Assembly: GCA_003129525.1 (NCBI GenBank)
Contig: CP029329.1
Span: 3,470,001-3,534,000, forward strand
DNA: 64,000 bases
Direction of reading: 5' to 3'
Origin: Clostridium beijerinckii
Lineage (GTDB): Bacteria > Bacillota > Clostridia > Clostridiales > Clostridiaceae
Every line of letters begins with the position of its first letter. The first letter of the stretch is position 1. This document shows positions 17,635 through 26,842 of the stretch, piece after piece. The notes under the pieces are model-generated. The model did no database searches. It was not told the origin of the DNA and saw only the letters and a list, made by a program, of their open reading frames with translations. A program made the position numbers and the translations under genes.

Positions 17635-18645
17635 TTATTTCAAATTTGCAAGTTCTTCATATTTTTTGTAAGCAGCTCCTGAATCTACAAGTTCAATAGC
17701 TTTTTTTATTCCCTCTTCTAAAGAGTCAGCAAGTTTTGCAACATAAAGTGCAGCTCCACTGTTTATTATTACTATATCTCTTGGTGCTCCCTTTTCGCCT
17801 TTTAATACCCTTAATATAATTTCCGAATTTTCTTTTGCTTCTCCGCCTTTTATATCCTCTAATGTAGCTTTCTTAAATCCAAACTTTTCCGAATCTAATT
17901 TATAAGTTGTAATTTTTCCGTTTTTAACTTCACATACATTAGTAGTCGTTGTTGTTGTAATTTCATCTAAGCCATCATCACCATATACAACCATAGCTCT
18001 TTCTATTCCAAGGTTTAATAAAACTTCGCCAGCAGTTTCTATTAGAGATCCATCATATACTCCCATAAGTTGTCCAGTAATTGATGCTGGATTGGCAAGA
18101 GGTCCTATTAAGTTGAATATAGTTCTTGTTCCAAGTTCTTTTCTTTCCTTTGCTACATTTTTCATTGCACCATTGTATTTTGGTGCAAATAAAAATGCCA
18201 TTCCATTTTCCTCAATTACTTTTTTGCTTTTACTTTCATCCAAATCAATTTTTATCCCAAGTTCTGAAAGTACATCTGCACTTCCACTTTTACTAGATAC
18301 TGCACGATTACCATGCTTTGCAACCTTTGCACCTCCACTTGCTGCAATTATTGCAACTGCTGTAGAAATATTAAAAGTCTTTGATCCATCTCCACCAGTT
18401 CCACATGTATCTATCAAATGTGCTGTATCTTCTATTTTAACAGGTATTAAATTATCTCTAAGTGCTTTAACTGCACCTAATATTTGAGCTGGAGTTTCCC
18501 CATTTATTCTAAGACCGATTAAGAATCCTCCAATTTGAGAAGATGTTGCTTCACCCCTCATTATTTGATTTATTACAGATCTTACCTCCTCTTCAGTTAA
18601 TACTTCCTTTGAAGATAATTTTTTAATTGCCTTATCAATTGTCAT
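17635..18645 (-). CDS. trpD: Anthranilate phosphoribosyltransferase
   Basis: 336 residues, the standard size. The PRPP loop is [16 protein letters not shown] (about residue 79) and the second signature [21 protein letters not shown] follows near residue 108. It joins anthranilate to PRPP. It is a stand-alone TrpD, not fused to the TrpG amidotransferase as in enterobacteria. The ATG 18643-18645 follows AAGGTGGGGTTAAA. Confidence 0.97.
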   Translation of the reverse strand: MTIDKAIKKLSSKEVLTEEEVRSVINQIMRGEATSSQIGGFLIGLRINGETPAQILGAVKALRDNLIPVKIEDTAHLIDTCGTGGDGSKTFNISTAVAIIAASGGAKVAKHGNRAVSSKSGSADVLSELGIKIDLDESKSKKVIEENGMAFLFAPKYNGAMKNVAKERKELGTRTIFNLIGPLANPASITGQLMGVYDGSLIETAGEVLLNLGIERAMVVYGDDGLDEITTTTTTNVCEVKNGKITTYKLDSEKFGFKKATLEDIKGGEAKENSEIILRVLKGEKGAPRDIVIINSGAALYVAKLADSLEEGIKKAIELVDSGAAYKKYEELANLK

Positions 18646-18680
18646 TTTAACCCCACCTTAATACTTTATTGCTTATTCAT

Positions 18681-18752
18681 AAATTTCAATTATCAATTTT
18701 CAACACCCCATGATTAATCATTGAAAATTGAGCATTTAAAATTGATAATTAA
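18681..18752. repeat. Palindromic intergenic element in the trpG-trpD spacer
   Basis: TCAATTTTCAA (18693-18703) pairs with TTGAAAATTGA (18721-18731), with outer arms AATTTCAATTATC and ATTGATAATTAA. Arm sequences resemble those of the element at 15820-15991. The trpG stop codon (18749-18751) lies in the right arm. Confidence 0.55.
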
Positions 18753-19336
18753 TCATCTAATTTATCTTCACAAATATTAATTACAAAATTTCCAATCATA
18801 CGCTTGCCCTTTGGCGTATATATTGATTCCGGATGAAATTGAAGTCCAAATATATTGTATTGCTTATGCTTAATTGCCATAATATAGTTATTTTCAACAG
18901 TTGAAGCTATAACTTCCAAACAAGTAGGAAGTGAACTGTTTTCAACTATTAGTGAATGATATCTCATAACATCTAGCTTTCTTGGTATTCCTTCAAAGAT
19001 ATCTTTTCCTTTTACTTGAACCTTTGACGTTTTGCCATGAAAAATTTCATTTGCTCTAATTACGTTTCCCCCATATGCCGCTGCAATACTTTGATGACCA
19101 AGACATATTCCTAACATTGGAATTTTATCCCCTAGCTTTTTTATTATTTCTATTGAAATACCTGCATCTTCAGGAATTCCAGGTCCTGGTGAAATGACTA
19201 TTCCTTTTGGATTTAATTCTTTTAATTCTTCTACTGTTATTTCATCATTTCTAAATACTTTAGTCTCTGCAAATTCACTTAGATATTGATATAAATTAAA
19301 TGTAAATGAATCGTAATTATCTATTAAAGCTATCAT
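18749..19336 (-). CDS. trpG: Anthranilate synthase glutamine amidotransferase subunit
   Basis: A 195-residue class I glutamine amidotransferase. The nucleophile Cys78 is in MLGICLGHQSI and the His/Glu pair in GLQFHPESIYTPKG. ISPGPGIPEDAG is the oxyanion region. It supplies ammonia to TrpE. Its ATG overlaps the trpE stop codon by 4 nt (ATGA), indicating translational coupling. It could also serve p-aminobenzoate synthesis, as in Bacillus. Confidence 0.96.
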   Translation of the reverse strand: MIALIDNYDSFTFNLYQYLSEFAETKVFRNDEITVEELKELNPKGIVISPGPGIPEDAGISIEIIKKLGDKIPMLGICLGHQSIAAAYGGNVIRANEIFHGKTSKVQVKGKDIFEGIPRKLDVMRYHSLIVENSSLPTCLEVIASTVENNYIMAIKHKQYNIFGLQFHPESIYTPKGKRMIGNFVINICEDKLDD

Positions 19337-20724
19337 CTTAGCACCTCCTTTAAAACCTTTAATTTATTTTGAACTTCTTCAAATTCTATTTCTGGTACCG
19401 AATCGTAGACAATTCCTGCTCCTGCTTGAAGGTAAGCAGTTTTATCTTTTAAAATTAGAGTCCTTATAGTAATTGCCATATCCATATCCCCACCATATGA
19501 AAAATATCCAACAGCTCCTGAATAAATTCCTCTTTTGCTGTTTTCAAGATCTTCTATGATTTCCATAGCTCTTATTTTAGGAGCACCAGATACAGTTCCA
19601 GCTGGAAGACAAGCTGCTAAGGCATCAAATCCGTCTTTATCATCTCTTATCTTACCAACAACTTTTGTTGTTATATGCATTACATGAGAAAACTTCTCGA
19701 TTTTCATAAAATCACTAACATTAACTGTAGCAATCTTGCTTACCTTTCCTATATCATTTCTTCCAAGGTCCACAAGCATAACGTGTTCTGCAAGTTCTTT
19801 TTTATCCTCCATAAGTTCTTTTTCAAGAGCACTATCCATTTCAGGAGTTTCTCCTCTTTTCCTTGTACCAGCTATAGGATTTGTAATAGCTTTACCATCT
19901 TTGACTGAAACAAGACTTTCTGGAGATGATCCTATAACTTGATAATTATCATAATCTATTAAAAACATATAAGGTGAAGGATTTTCTTCTCTAAGTCTTC
20001 TATAAATTTCAAAATATGATTTTTGAGTTTCGCAAGTCATTCTTTGAGATAGTACAACTTGAAAAATATCACCAGCTAAAATATGTTCTTGTGCTTTTTT
20101 TACATTTTCCATAAATTCTTCTTTAGACGTGTGAAATTTAAAAGTAATATCTTTCTTATCCTCAGACTCTTCTATTAATGTCGGTTTATAAAGCAAACTG
20201 TTAATATATTCCTTTTGTGATGTTATTATTTCATCATATTCTCTTTCATCATTTTTCAAAATATTATCTACAACATAAACCTTATGAGTAAAATGATCAT
20301 AACAGATATATCTATCATAAAAATTAAATCTTATTATGGGAAATTTTAATTCATCTTCATTTTTAAAACTAAGCTTTTTTTCATACAATTGTATAGAGTC
20401 ATAACCCATATATCCAATTGCTCCACCTTTAAATGAGAAGGAATTAGTGCTTTTATCAAACTTAATTTTAGTTTCTTTCTTAAGTTCATTTATTTCTTCT
20501 TTCCCATCACCACATATTTCTTTATAAGGATTCTCTCCCATAAATGAATATCTTCCAAAGTAATTTTCTTTGCTTCCACTTTCAAAAACAAATCTTCTAC
20601 TCCCCTTAAATCCACCAAAAATTTTTATTGGAGTAATTTCATCTCCTCTAAATTCGCTTATTAAAGAAAATACATTTTCAAAATTTTTCTTTTCATTAAA
20701 AATCTCTTTTGATATGTTAATCAT
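19333..20724 (-). CDS. trpE: Anthranilate synthase component I
   Basis: 463 residues with the chorismate-binding domain in the C-terminal half: PYMFLIDYDNYQVIGSSPESLV, NPIAGTRKRG, VDLGRNDIGKV and LPAGTVSGAPKIRAMEII. The N-terminal FVFESGSKENYFGRYSFMG region corresponds to the Trp feedback pocket (LLES-type). It converts chorismate to anthranilate with TrpG. First gene of the operon, about 260 nt downstream of the second T-box terminator. The ATG 20722-20724 follows AAGGGGGAAAAAATT. Confidence 0.97.
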   Translation of the reverse strand: MINISKEIFNEKKNFENVFSLISEFRGDEITPIKIFGGFKGSRRFVFESGSKENYFGRYSFMGENPYKEICGDGKEEINELKKETKIKFDKSTNSFSFKGGAIGYMGYDSIQLYEKKLSFKNEDELKFPIIRFNFYDRYICYDHFTHKVYVVDNILKNDEREYDEIITSQKEYINSLLYKPTLIEESEDKKDITFKFHTSKEEFMENVKKAQEHILAGDIFQVVLSQRMTCETQKSYFEIYRRLREENPSPYMFLIDYDNYQVIGSSPESLVSVKDGKAITNPIAGTRKRGETPEMDSALEKELMEDKKELAEHVMLVDLGRNDIGKVSKIATVNVSDFMKIEKFSHVMHITTKVVGKIRDDKDGFDALAACLPAGTVSGAPKIRAMEIIEDLENSKRGIYSGAVGYFSYGGDMDMAITIRTLILKDKTAYLQAGAGIVYDSVPEIEFEEVQNKLKVLKEVLR

Positions 20725-20763
20725 AATTTTTTCCCCCTTCAGTGGTAAGTGATATGTGATAAT

Positions 20764-20869
20764 CCAAATCTATGATTTGGTCATTAGAACTTAGCTGATG
20801 ACGTTAGAAATCAGCCTCCTTAATTAATCTGGTTTCTAGAACTTAGTTAAGTCGCGCATACGACTTAAC
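20764..20869 (-). repeat. Three hairpins with repeated linkers between the T-box and trpE
   Basis: On the minus strand come GTTAAGTCG-hairpin-CGACTTAAC (20846-20869), GCTGAT-hairpin-ATCAGC (20794-20815) and CCAAATC-hairpin (20764-20780). The first two are each followed by TAAGTTCTAxxxACCA, so a unit of about 50 nt is duplicated. Its role is unknown; it may be an inserted repeat family or a third regulatory layer. Confidence 0.55.
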
Positions 20870-20983
20870 TTCCTTTAAAATATATTTTAGATATTTCAAA
20901 ATTTTAATTCTATTTATGAATTTTATATTTGTTACTTTGAATTCATTTTATTACTTTAAGAATCAGATTTTTTTAAATAGAAA

Positions 20984-21060
20984 GAGCCACTCCACCCCAA
21001 ATTTTGGGATGAAGTGACTCATTATGCCACCCAAATTTTAATATAAACTAAATGATATTT
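20984..21060 (-). promoter_or_regulatory. Second T-box antiterminator/terminator of the trp leader
   Basis: T-box sequence AATTTGGGTGGCA (21025-21037), followed by a terminator with a 15-bp stem including G-U pairs (20984-20998 with 21006-21020) and TTTCTATTTAAA. GGG and CCC with the UGGC bulge form the alternative antiterminator. UGGC would pair with a G discriminator base (NCCA end). No separate stem I is visible in the roughly 150 nt between it and the first T-box, so this looks like a partial second T-box. Confidence 0.75.
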
Positions 21061-21205
21061 TGCATTTATAATCTTAGATTTCGATTAATATTTACTTTGG
21101 GCAATTTAAAATGATAAATATTTTTCTTAGAAAAACTTTATATATTCTAAAAGTAACTTACCCAAATACATATTATCTTAATCAAAAATCACAAAAATAT
21201 AAACA

Positions 21206-21520
21206 AAAAAACATCTCATCCTAACAAGGACGAAATGTTATAATTTCGTTATACCACCTAATGTATATGCTTTATCAGATACTAATAATAAGATTATATA
21301 TTAATTAAACTTTTATAGTATATATTTTCTATAAATACACATAAAACTAAATTTATAATTCTTATATTTTATATCCTGTCATTTTAACGGCTGACTCCCC
21401 GTACATTCCTACTCAAAACTTCAAAATGTCACCTCAAAGACCCATTCAATAATATCTACAGCATTCGAATCTCACCAATTTCGAACTCTCTTTACACTAA
21501 GCTTTATTATTTACTATTCT
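21206..21520 (-). promoter_or_regulatory. tRNA-Trp-responsive T-box riboswitch (first unit)
   Basis: On the minus strand: the stem I entry motif AAAGAGAGTTCGAAATTGGTG (near 21480-21500), the specifier loop GAATGGGTC with a UGG tryptophan codon (21442-21444), then GTAGGAATGTACGGGGAGTCAGCCGTTA, spread over 21385-21413. The T-box TTAGGTGGTATAACG lies near 21240-21258. The terminator ACATTTCGTCCT/AGGATGAGATGT (21211-21238) is followed by seven T. Uncharged tRNA-Trp would favour antitermination and expression of trpEGDCFBA. Confidence 0.9.
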
Positions 21521-21755
21521 TATCATAGGCTTTAACTAAATCTTCTATGTGTAAAAATATAACATATTCCATTACTATTTACAACCCTTTTTTTAATTAT
21601 TTTTAATGACATCAAACATGACTTCTAATTACTGTACTGTTATTGGTTTTAATCATTTGTTTGCTTTTATAATAAACTTTACTTCTATATTATAACTTGT
21701 AAACTGTTTTTGTATATATAACATCTTCTCATTCTTTCTCTAGTTTATATTCACA

Positions 21756-21807
21756 AAGAGCAACCTTAACGGTTACTCTTAAATATCTTTACTAAACTTG
21801 TACTGTT
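21756..21807. repeat. About 50-bp direct repeat flanking the holin gene, copy A
   Basis: AAGAGCAACCTTAACGG..., including a hairpin AGAGCAACC/GGTTACTCT, then TTTACTAAACTTGTACTGTT. It abuts the holin stop codon. About 80% identical to copy B. Confidence 0.65.
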
Positions 21808-22079
21808 TATTCTATTGTTTTATTTTCTGTAGAGTTTACAACTTGAACAGTTTCTGTTGTAGTAGTTTTAACTTGGTCACTTATACCAGTTGTGCTTGTA
21901 TCAACTACTATTCCTCCCATTGTTAGAAGCATTAAGACTGTATTAACTATTTCTGTATAATTTGATGGAATTATATTTAATCCTAGTTGTTGTGCTAACA
22001 TTGCTATAGCACTAGCCATGGCAACCCAAAAAGCCTTGTTTTTTAATCTTGATTTTAAATCAATGTTTGGCACTTTCAT
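21807..22079 (-). CDS. Phage-type holin (phi LC3 family)
   Basis: A 90-residue protein beginning MKVPNIDLKSRLKNKAFWVA, with one or two hydrophobic helices (residues 15-35 and 45-63) and GGIVVDTSTTGISDQ. This matches the phi LC3 holin family: the SRLKNKAFWVA start and the VVDxTTxGxSD motif. Such holins open the membrane for endolysin release, or export proteins in some Clostridia. The start is at ATG 22077-22079, with AGGTGG 3-4 nt upstream. No endolysin, tail or other phage gene is nearby, so it is a solitary holin. Direct repeats flank it. Confidence 0.85.
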   Translation of the reverse strand: MKVPNIDLKSRLKNKAFWVAMASAIAMLAQQLGLNIIPSNYTEIVNTVLMLLTMGGIVVDTSTTGISDQVKTTTTETVQVVNSTENKTIE

Positions 22080-22116
22080 ATTCCACCTTTCTTTATTTTT
22101 ATAATACATAATATGT

Positions 22117-22165
22117 AAGAGTAACCTGAATGGCTACTCTCTATTTTTACTAAGCTTGTATTGTT
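22117..22165. repeat. About 50-bp direct repeat flanking the holin gene, copy B
   Basis: AAGAGTAACCTGAATGG..., with hairpin AGAGTAACC/GGCTACTCT, then TTTACTAAGCTTGTATTGTT. It is the counterpart of copy A, which sits at the 3' end of the holin gene. Copy B may therefore be the 3' end of a lost upstream duplicate. Confidence 0.65.
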
Positions 22166-22372
22166 GTAGATAATGCAATCTGTATTCTTAATCATTCTGT
22201 AAATTTTTTTAAAATATGACATATTCAATTCCTTTTTATAAATGTATAAGTTATAATTATATGTATTTTAGGAAAACTTTTATTAATCATTTAATTACAA
22301 TCTAATTTACATTAAACTATAATAATAGATACGATAATTAATAATAATGAAATAGAAAGTTGAGGAAGTTAT

Positions 22373-24100
22373 ATGAGTAAAAAAATAAATAAAAACAAGT
22401 TAAGCGGATTGCTTGCGTTAGGTGCAATAGCTGGTGCAGCTACTTTTGCGGCAGTAAAAGCAAAAAAAATCAAAGAAAATTCTTCAAAAGAAACAATTCC
22501 TCTTACCTCTACAAATAATGAAAACAGACAAGTATATTTCATCGGAGGTGGCTTAGCTTCTTTATCTGGAGCAGCTTACCTTGTAAGAGACTGCAATTTT
22601 AAAGGTGAAAACATTCATGTTATAGAAAGTATGAATACTCTTGGAGGAAGTAATGATGGTTCAGGTGATGTATCAAATGGGTTTGTATGTCGTGGTGGTA
22701 GAATGTTAAATGAAGAAACATATGAAAACTTTTGGGAACTATTTTCTAGTATACCCTCTCTAGATTTAAAAGATAAAAGCGTTAAAGAAGAAATTCTTAA
22801 CTTTGACCATTTGCATCCAACTCATGCACAAGCACGTTTAGTTGATAAAGATGGTATTATTCAAGATGTGACTAGTATGGGATTTAATAATGCCGATCGT
22901 ATGGCTCTTGGTAAATTAATGGTTACCCCAGAAGAAAATTTAGATGACAGAACTATTGAAAATTGGTTTAGTCATACTCCACATTTTTTTGAAACTAACT
23001 TTTGGTATATGTGGCAAACAACTTTTGCTTTTCAAAAGTGGTCTAGTTTATTTGAATTCAAGCGTTATATGGAACGTATGATTTTTGAATTTTCTCGTAT
23101 TGAAACTTTAGAAGGCGTTACACGTACTCCTTACAATCAATATGAATCTGTTATTCTTCCATTAAAATCTTACTTAGATAAATTTGGTGTTGATTTTAGT
23201 ATCAATGCAACAGTAACTGATTTAGATTTTAAACCAGGAGAAGAAATTACAGTGACAGCTATACATTTAACCGATGAGGAAGGTGAAAAAACTATCACCT
23301 TAAATCCAAATGATGTTTGTATTATGACAAATGCTTCCATGACTGATAGTGCAACTTTAGGTGATCTTAATACACCAGCTGAATATAATCCCAATAAACC
23401 AATTTCAGGCGAACTTTGGTCAAAAGTGGCTAAAAGAAAAATAGGTCTTGGTAATCCAGAACCATTCTTCAGTAATCCAGAACAAACCAACTGGGAAAGC
23501 TTTACTGTAACTTCCAAAGGTAATAAATTATTAAAGCTAATTGAAAATTTTTCTACTAATATTCCTGGTAGTGGTGCCTTGATGACATTTAAAGATTCTA
23601 ACTGGTTAATAAGCATAGTTGTTGCAGCTCAGCCACATTTTAAAAATCAACCACTTGATACAACTGTTTTCTGGGGATATGGTTTATACACAAACAAAAT
23701 TGGAGATTATGTAAAGAAACCAATGCGTGAGTGTACTGGATCTGAAATGCTGGTAGAGCTTCTGCATCATTTGCATATGGAAGATAAAATTGATACGATT
23801 ATGGAAGATGTAATCAATGTTATTCCATGTATGATGCCTTATGTGGATGCACAATTTCAACCACGTAAGATGAGTGATCGACCACAAGTTGTGCCAAAAG
23901 GTTCAACAAACTTTGCAATGATTAGTCAATTTGTTGAAATCCCAGAAGACATGGTCTTTACTGAAGAATATTCTGTACGTGCAGCAAGAATTGCAGTATA
24001 CACTTTGTTTAATGTAAAACATAAATCTATTATTCCAGTAACTCCATATAGAAAGAATCCTAAGGTTCTAAAAGATGCTTTAAAAAAGTCTTATAGATAA
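22373..24100 (+). CDS. ohyA: Oleate hydratase (myosin-cross-reactive antigen family)
   Basis: 575 residues, the typical length of the family. The FAD-binding motif is VYFIGGGLASLSGAAYLVRD (about residues 53-72) with the following Glu in HVIES. Further family motifs are GGSNDGSG, FVCRGGRMLNEETYENFW, and NVIPCMMPYVDAQFQPR and STNFAMISQFVEIPEDMVFTEEYSVR towards the C-terminus. The enzyme adds water to the cis-9 double bond of oleic acid to give 10-hydroxystearate and detoxifies unsaturated fatty acids. The N-terminus (residues 10-30) is Ala-rich and could be a membrane-associated helix. ATG 22373 follows GAGGAAGTTAT. Its own terminator follows; it is monocistronic. Confidence 0.94.
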   Translation: MSKKINKNKLSGLLALGAIAGAATFAAVKAKKIKENSSKETIPLTSTNNENRQVYFIGGGLASLSGAAYLVRDCNFKGENIHVIESMNTLGGSNDGSGDVSNGFVCRGGRMLNEETYENFWELFSSIPSLDLKDKSVKEEILNFDHLHPTHAQARLVDKDGIIQDVTSMGFNNADRMALGKLMVTPEENLDDRTIENWFSHTPHFFETNFWYMWQTTFAFQKWSSLFEFKRYMERMIFEFSRIETLEGVTRTPYNQYESVILPLKSYLDKFGVDFSINATVTDLDFKPGEEITVTAIHLTDEEGEKTITLNPNDVCIMTNASMTDSATLGDLNTPAEYNPNKPISGELWSKVAKRKIGLGNPEPFFSNPEQTNWESFTVTSKGNKLLKLIENFSTNIPGSGALMTFKDSNWLISIVVAAQPHFKNQPLDTTVFWGYGLYTNKIGDYVKKPMRECTGSEMLVELLHHLHMEDKIDTIMEDVINVIPCMMPYVDAQFQPRKMSDRPQVVPKGSTNFAMISQFVEIPEDMVFTEEYSVRAARIAVYTLFNVKHKSIIPVTPYRKNPKVLKDALKKSYR

Positions 24101-24183
24101 GGCGTATATTCCTTATTATTATAAGCCTGGTTAAATCTTCTACTATTATTGAATAGAAAAGCTAGAAAAGCAATCTACAGTGT

Positions 24184-24220
24184 TTTATAGGTATTCGTCC
24201 TAATGACGAATACCTATAAA
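24184..24220 (+). terminator. Terminator-like hairpin after oleate hydratase
   Basis: Perfect 16-bp stem TTTATAGGTATTCGTC (24184-24199) with GACGAATACCTATAAA (24205-24220) and a 5-nt loop. Confidence 0.75.
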
Positions 24221-24336
24221 TTTAGTATAAACATAAGACTTATCATTGTTAGTATAACAAACCCTAGGGTTAATTGACTTCGAAATTATGTCCAGCATCT
24301 ATCACATCTTAAATTTTCATAATAAAAATTTAATAA

Positions 24337-24368
24337 AAAGATGCAGCTAAGATAATAACTGCATCTTT
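24337..24368 (-). terminator. Terminator of the 48-residue gene
   Basis: AAAGATGCAG (24337-24346) pairs with CTGCATCTTT (24359-24368). On the minus strand it lies just after the stop at 24373 and is followed by TTATTAAATTTTT. Confidence 0.7.
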
Positions 24369-24372
24369 ATTT

Positions 24373-24519
24373 TTATTTAATTAGTCCATTTTTTATATAC
24401 TCATTAATAGTTTCTTCTTCGCCTTTGAATATTTGTGTTAAATATAATATTGTTTCTTGTTCGTCTTCTGGAAAGTCTTTTATTGTTTCTATTAATTGTT
24501 TTATATTTATATCACTCAT
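24373..24519 (-). CDS. Small hypothetical protein (48 residues)
   Basis: Starts MSDINIKQLIETIKDF and ends YIKNGLIK, acidic, with no signal peptide or membrane helix. GGCGGTGATTTG precedes the ATG (24517-24519) and a clean terminator follows the stop codon, so it looks like a real gene. I do not recognise the family. The helical, Glu-rich build might suit a small protein-binding regulator, but that is only a guess. Confidence 0.65.
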   Translation of the reverse strand: MSDINIKQLIETIKDFPEDEQETILYLTQIFKGEEETINEYIKNGLIK

Positions 24520-24754
24520 CAAATCACCGCCTTAAGATTATATTATAATTATATTTATTAAATTTAAAGCATTACTATTTTACAACTATTCTATACTTTT
24601 CTAATTTAATTACAATATTCTCAAATAAGTGAAATGTTAATATGATTATATTAACATAGTTTTATTTTTTATATAAAGCATATGAAAGAAAATGTATTTA
24701 GTTTCCTACTTTTCTTGTTAATATCCATAACTAAAGTATTCATCTTGAGTATAT

Positions 24755-25183
24755 CTATATATAATACATATCTTCCCTATTATTATTCTTATAGTCATTA
24801 GCCAAGTCTTCTAATGTTATTGAATTGAAAAATGAGCTTATTTTATTATTTATAACATTCCATAGGTTTTCACTTATAAAATTTTCTATATCATTTTCAT
24901 CTTTTTCTATGTCAATTAAAAGTAAATCTCCTTCTAAAACACTTAAAATGTCTCCAATTGTAAATTCTCTAGCACTTTTAGCCAAGAAATATCCCCCTTG
25001 AGCTCCTTTTTTAGCATTTATTATTCCACCTTTTCTAAGTGACGAAAATATTTGTTCCAAATATCTTTCTGATATTTCTTGTCTTTCTGAAATACTTTTT
25101 ACTGTCACCATTTCATTTGATGAATATAAGCATATATCTATTAATGCCCTTAATCCATATCTACCTTTTGTTGAAATTTTCAT
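24755..25183 (-). CDS. Rrf2-family transcriptional regulator (CymR-like, no Fe-S cysteines)
   Basis: 142 residues. The N-terminal winged helix KISTKGRYGLRALIDICLYS with SERYLEQIFSSLRKGGIINAKKGAQGGYFLAK is the hallmark of Rrf2 proteins. The three cysteines that bind the cluster in IscR or NsrR (around residues 90-106) are missing; the only Cys is near residue 18. This resembles CymR, the cysteine-metabolism repressor, rather than IscR. No cysteine gene is adjacent, so its targets are unknown. ATG 25181-25183 follows GGTGATTTT. Confidence 0.85.
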   Translation of the reverse strand: MKISTKGRYGLRALIDICLYSSNEMVTVKSISERQEISERYLEQIFSSLRKGGIINAKKGAQGGYFLAKSAREFTIGDILSVLEGDLLLIDIEKDENDIENFISENLWNVINNKISSFFNSITLEDLANDYKNNNREDMYYI

Positions 25184-25417
25184 AAAATCACCATATCTTT
25201 GCCTTTCTCTTTATTTTATCATATTAATTCATACTAAAAAATTAAATATTAGCATATGTTTTATATCAAATTTTTGGTATAAAACTCTTTATACCATAGA
25301 ACAAATCTAATTATATATAGTTTCCCTATAATTTTAGTATATATTTAGTTTATTCTTTAAATTTAACATATTTTATTGTTTTGTAAAGGTATTTTATAAA
25401 ATAAATTTTCTTATTAA

Positions 25418-25447
25418 TTGACTTTTATAAATAATAACCTATATTAT
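25418..25447 (+). promoter_or_regulatory. Promoter of the DEAD-box helicase with a long 5' UTR
   Basis: TTGACT (25418-25423), 18-nt spacer, TATTAT (25442-25447). Transcription would start near 25455, leaving about 190 nt before the start codon. That leader holds the small hairpin TAATAC-GATTA-GTATTA (about 25535-25551). Long leaders are common in cold-induced RNA helicase genes. The remaining 25184-25417 shows nothing else recognisable. Confidence 0.6.
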
Positions 25448-25645
25448 AGAGAATAGTGCTTATTTAAAAATAAAATGTTAGATTAAGATAGATACTAGAA
25501 GTAAAACTATTCTTATGCGTATATACAAACAGCGTAATACGATTAGTATTATGTACAAATATGTATTTAATTTCTGTATTTATATGTTTAAGTTCAATTT
25601 TTACTCTAGGTATCTACAAATCTTATTATGAAAGGTATGAATAAT

Positions 25646-26755
25646 ATGAATTTTAAACAATTAGGTCTTAGTGATGATTTAATAAATATATTAAAAAACA
25701 CTGGAATTACTGCTCCTACCCCAATTCAAGAACAAAGTATATCTCTTATAAAGGATGGGAAAGATGTAATTGCAGAGGCTGCCACTGGAACTGGTAAAAC
25801 TCTCGCTTTTTTACTACCTATTTTTGAGAATATAAATTCAGAGTCAAATGAAATTCAAGCTCTTATATTAACGCCAACTAGAGAACTTGCTATTCAAATA
25901 ACTGATGAAGCTAATAAGCTTAAAGATGCTAAAGACATAAATATCTTAGCAACTTATGGAGGGCGTGACATTTCATCTCAACTAAAAAAATTGAATAATA
26001 ATATTCATTTAATAATTGCAACTCCTGGTAGACTTTTAGACCATTTAGAAAGAGGAACAATTGATTTAAGTAAATTAAAAACTTTTGTTTTAGACGAAGC
26101 AGATCAAATGTTACTCATGGGCTTTAAAAATGAAGTTGAAGCAATTATGAAAGTAATGCCTAAAAAACACCAAATGCTTTGTTTCTCTGCAACAATGGAT
26201 TCATCAGTAAAAAAATTAGCTTATAGATATATGAATGATCCAACTATTGTTTCTATAAAAAAAGAGGAAGTTACTTTAAGTGCTATTAAACAAGATGTGG
26301 TCGAAACTACTGATAGAAATAAAAGAGATGCTTTATGTAAAGTATTAGATGAAGATAATCCATTTATGGCTATTATATTCTGTAGAACTAAAAGAAGAGT
26401 TGATGAACTTGAAGTAATTTTACATACTCGTAAATACAATTGCGTAAAATTACATAGCGATATTCCACAAAATAAAAGAGAAAGAATAATGAAATCTTTT
26501 AGAAATGCAGATATTCAATATTTAATAGCTACAGATGTTGCCGCAAGAGGTTTAGATATAAGTGGTATAACTCATATTTACAACTATGATATACCAGAAG
26601 CTGTTGAAAGCTATATCCACCGTATAGGTAGAACTGGTAGAGCTGGGGAAAGTGGTTATACTTGTATGTTTGTAGATCCTAAGAACTTGAGAGATTTAGA
26701 ACAAATTGAAAAAACTATTGGATTTAAAATTCCTAGAAGAGATATAATGATCTAA
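25646..26755 (+). CDS. DEAD-box ATP-dependent RNA helicase
   Basis: 369 residues. Q motif FKQLGLSDDLINIL...PTPIQ; motif I AATGTGKT; Ia PTRELAIQ; II DEAD; III SAT; V ATDVAARGLDI; VI HRIGRTGRAG. The protein stops soon after motif VI, so it has only the two RecA-like lobes. It lacks the long basic tail of CshA/DeaD or the RNA-binding domain of DbpA. A role in RNA unwinding, cold growth or ribosome assembly is likely. The start is placed at ATG 25646, with AAAGG 10 nt upstream; two earlier in-frame ATGs have worse spacing. Confidence 0.92.
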   Translation: MNFKQLGLSDDLINILKNTGITAPTPIQEQSISLIKDGKDVIAEAATGTGKTLAFLLPIFENINSESNEIQALILTPTRELAIQITDEANKLKDAKDINILATYGGRDISSQLKKLNNNIHLIIATPGRLLDHLERGTIDLSKLKTFVLDEADQMLLMGFKNEVEAIMKVMPKKHQMLCFSATMDSSVKKLAYRYMNDPTIVSIKKEEVTLSAIKQDVVETTDRNKRDALCKVLDEDNPFMAIIFCRTKRRVDELEVILHTRKYNCVKLHSDIPQNKRERIMKSFRNADIQYLIATDVAARGLDISGITHIYNYDIPEAVESYIHRIGRTGRAGESGYTCMFVDPKNLRDLEQIEKTIGFKIPRRDIMI

Positions 26756-26842
26756 TATTTCTTATTTTATTCAATTTTTCAAATCCCTTTTTGGAAAAGT
26801 AAGAGTCCAAATTGATGCCTAGATTTGGTATTATCCAAAAAA

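Noticed and set aside
18092..18487. 131-codon plus-strand open frame over trpD
   Set aside because: Shadow of trpD on the opposite strand, with no ribosome site or recognisable motif.
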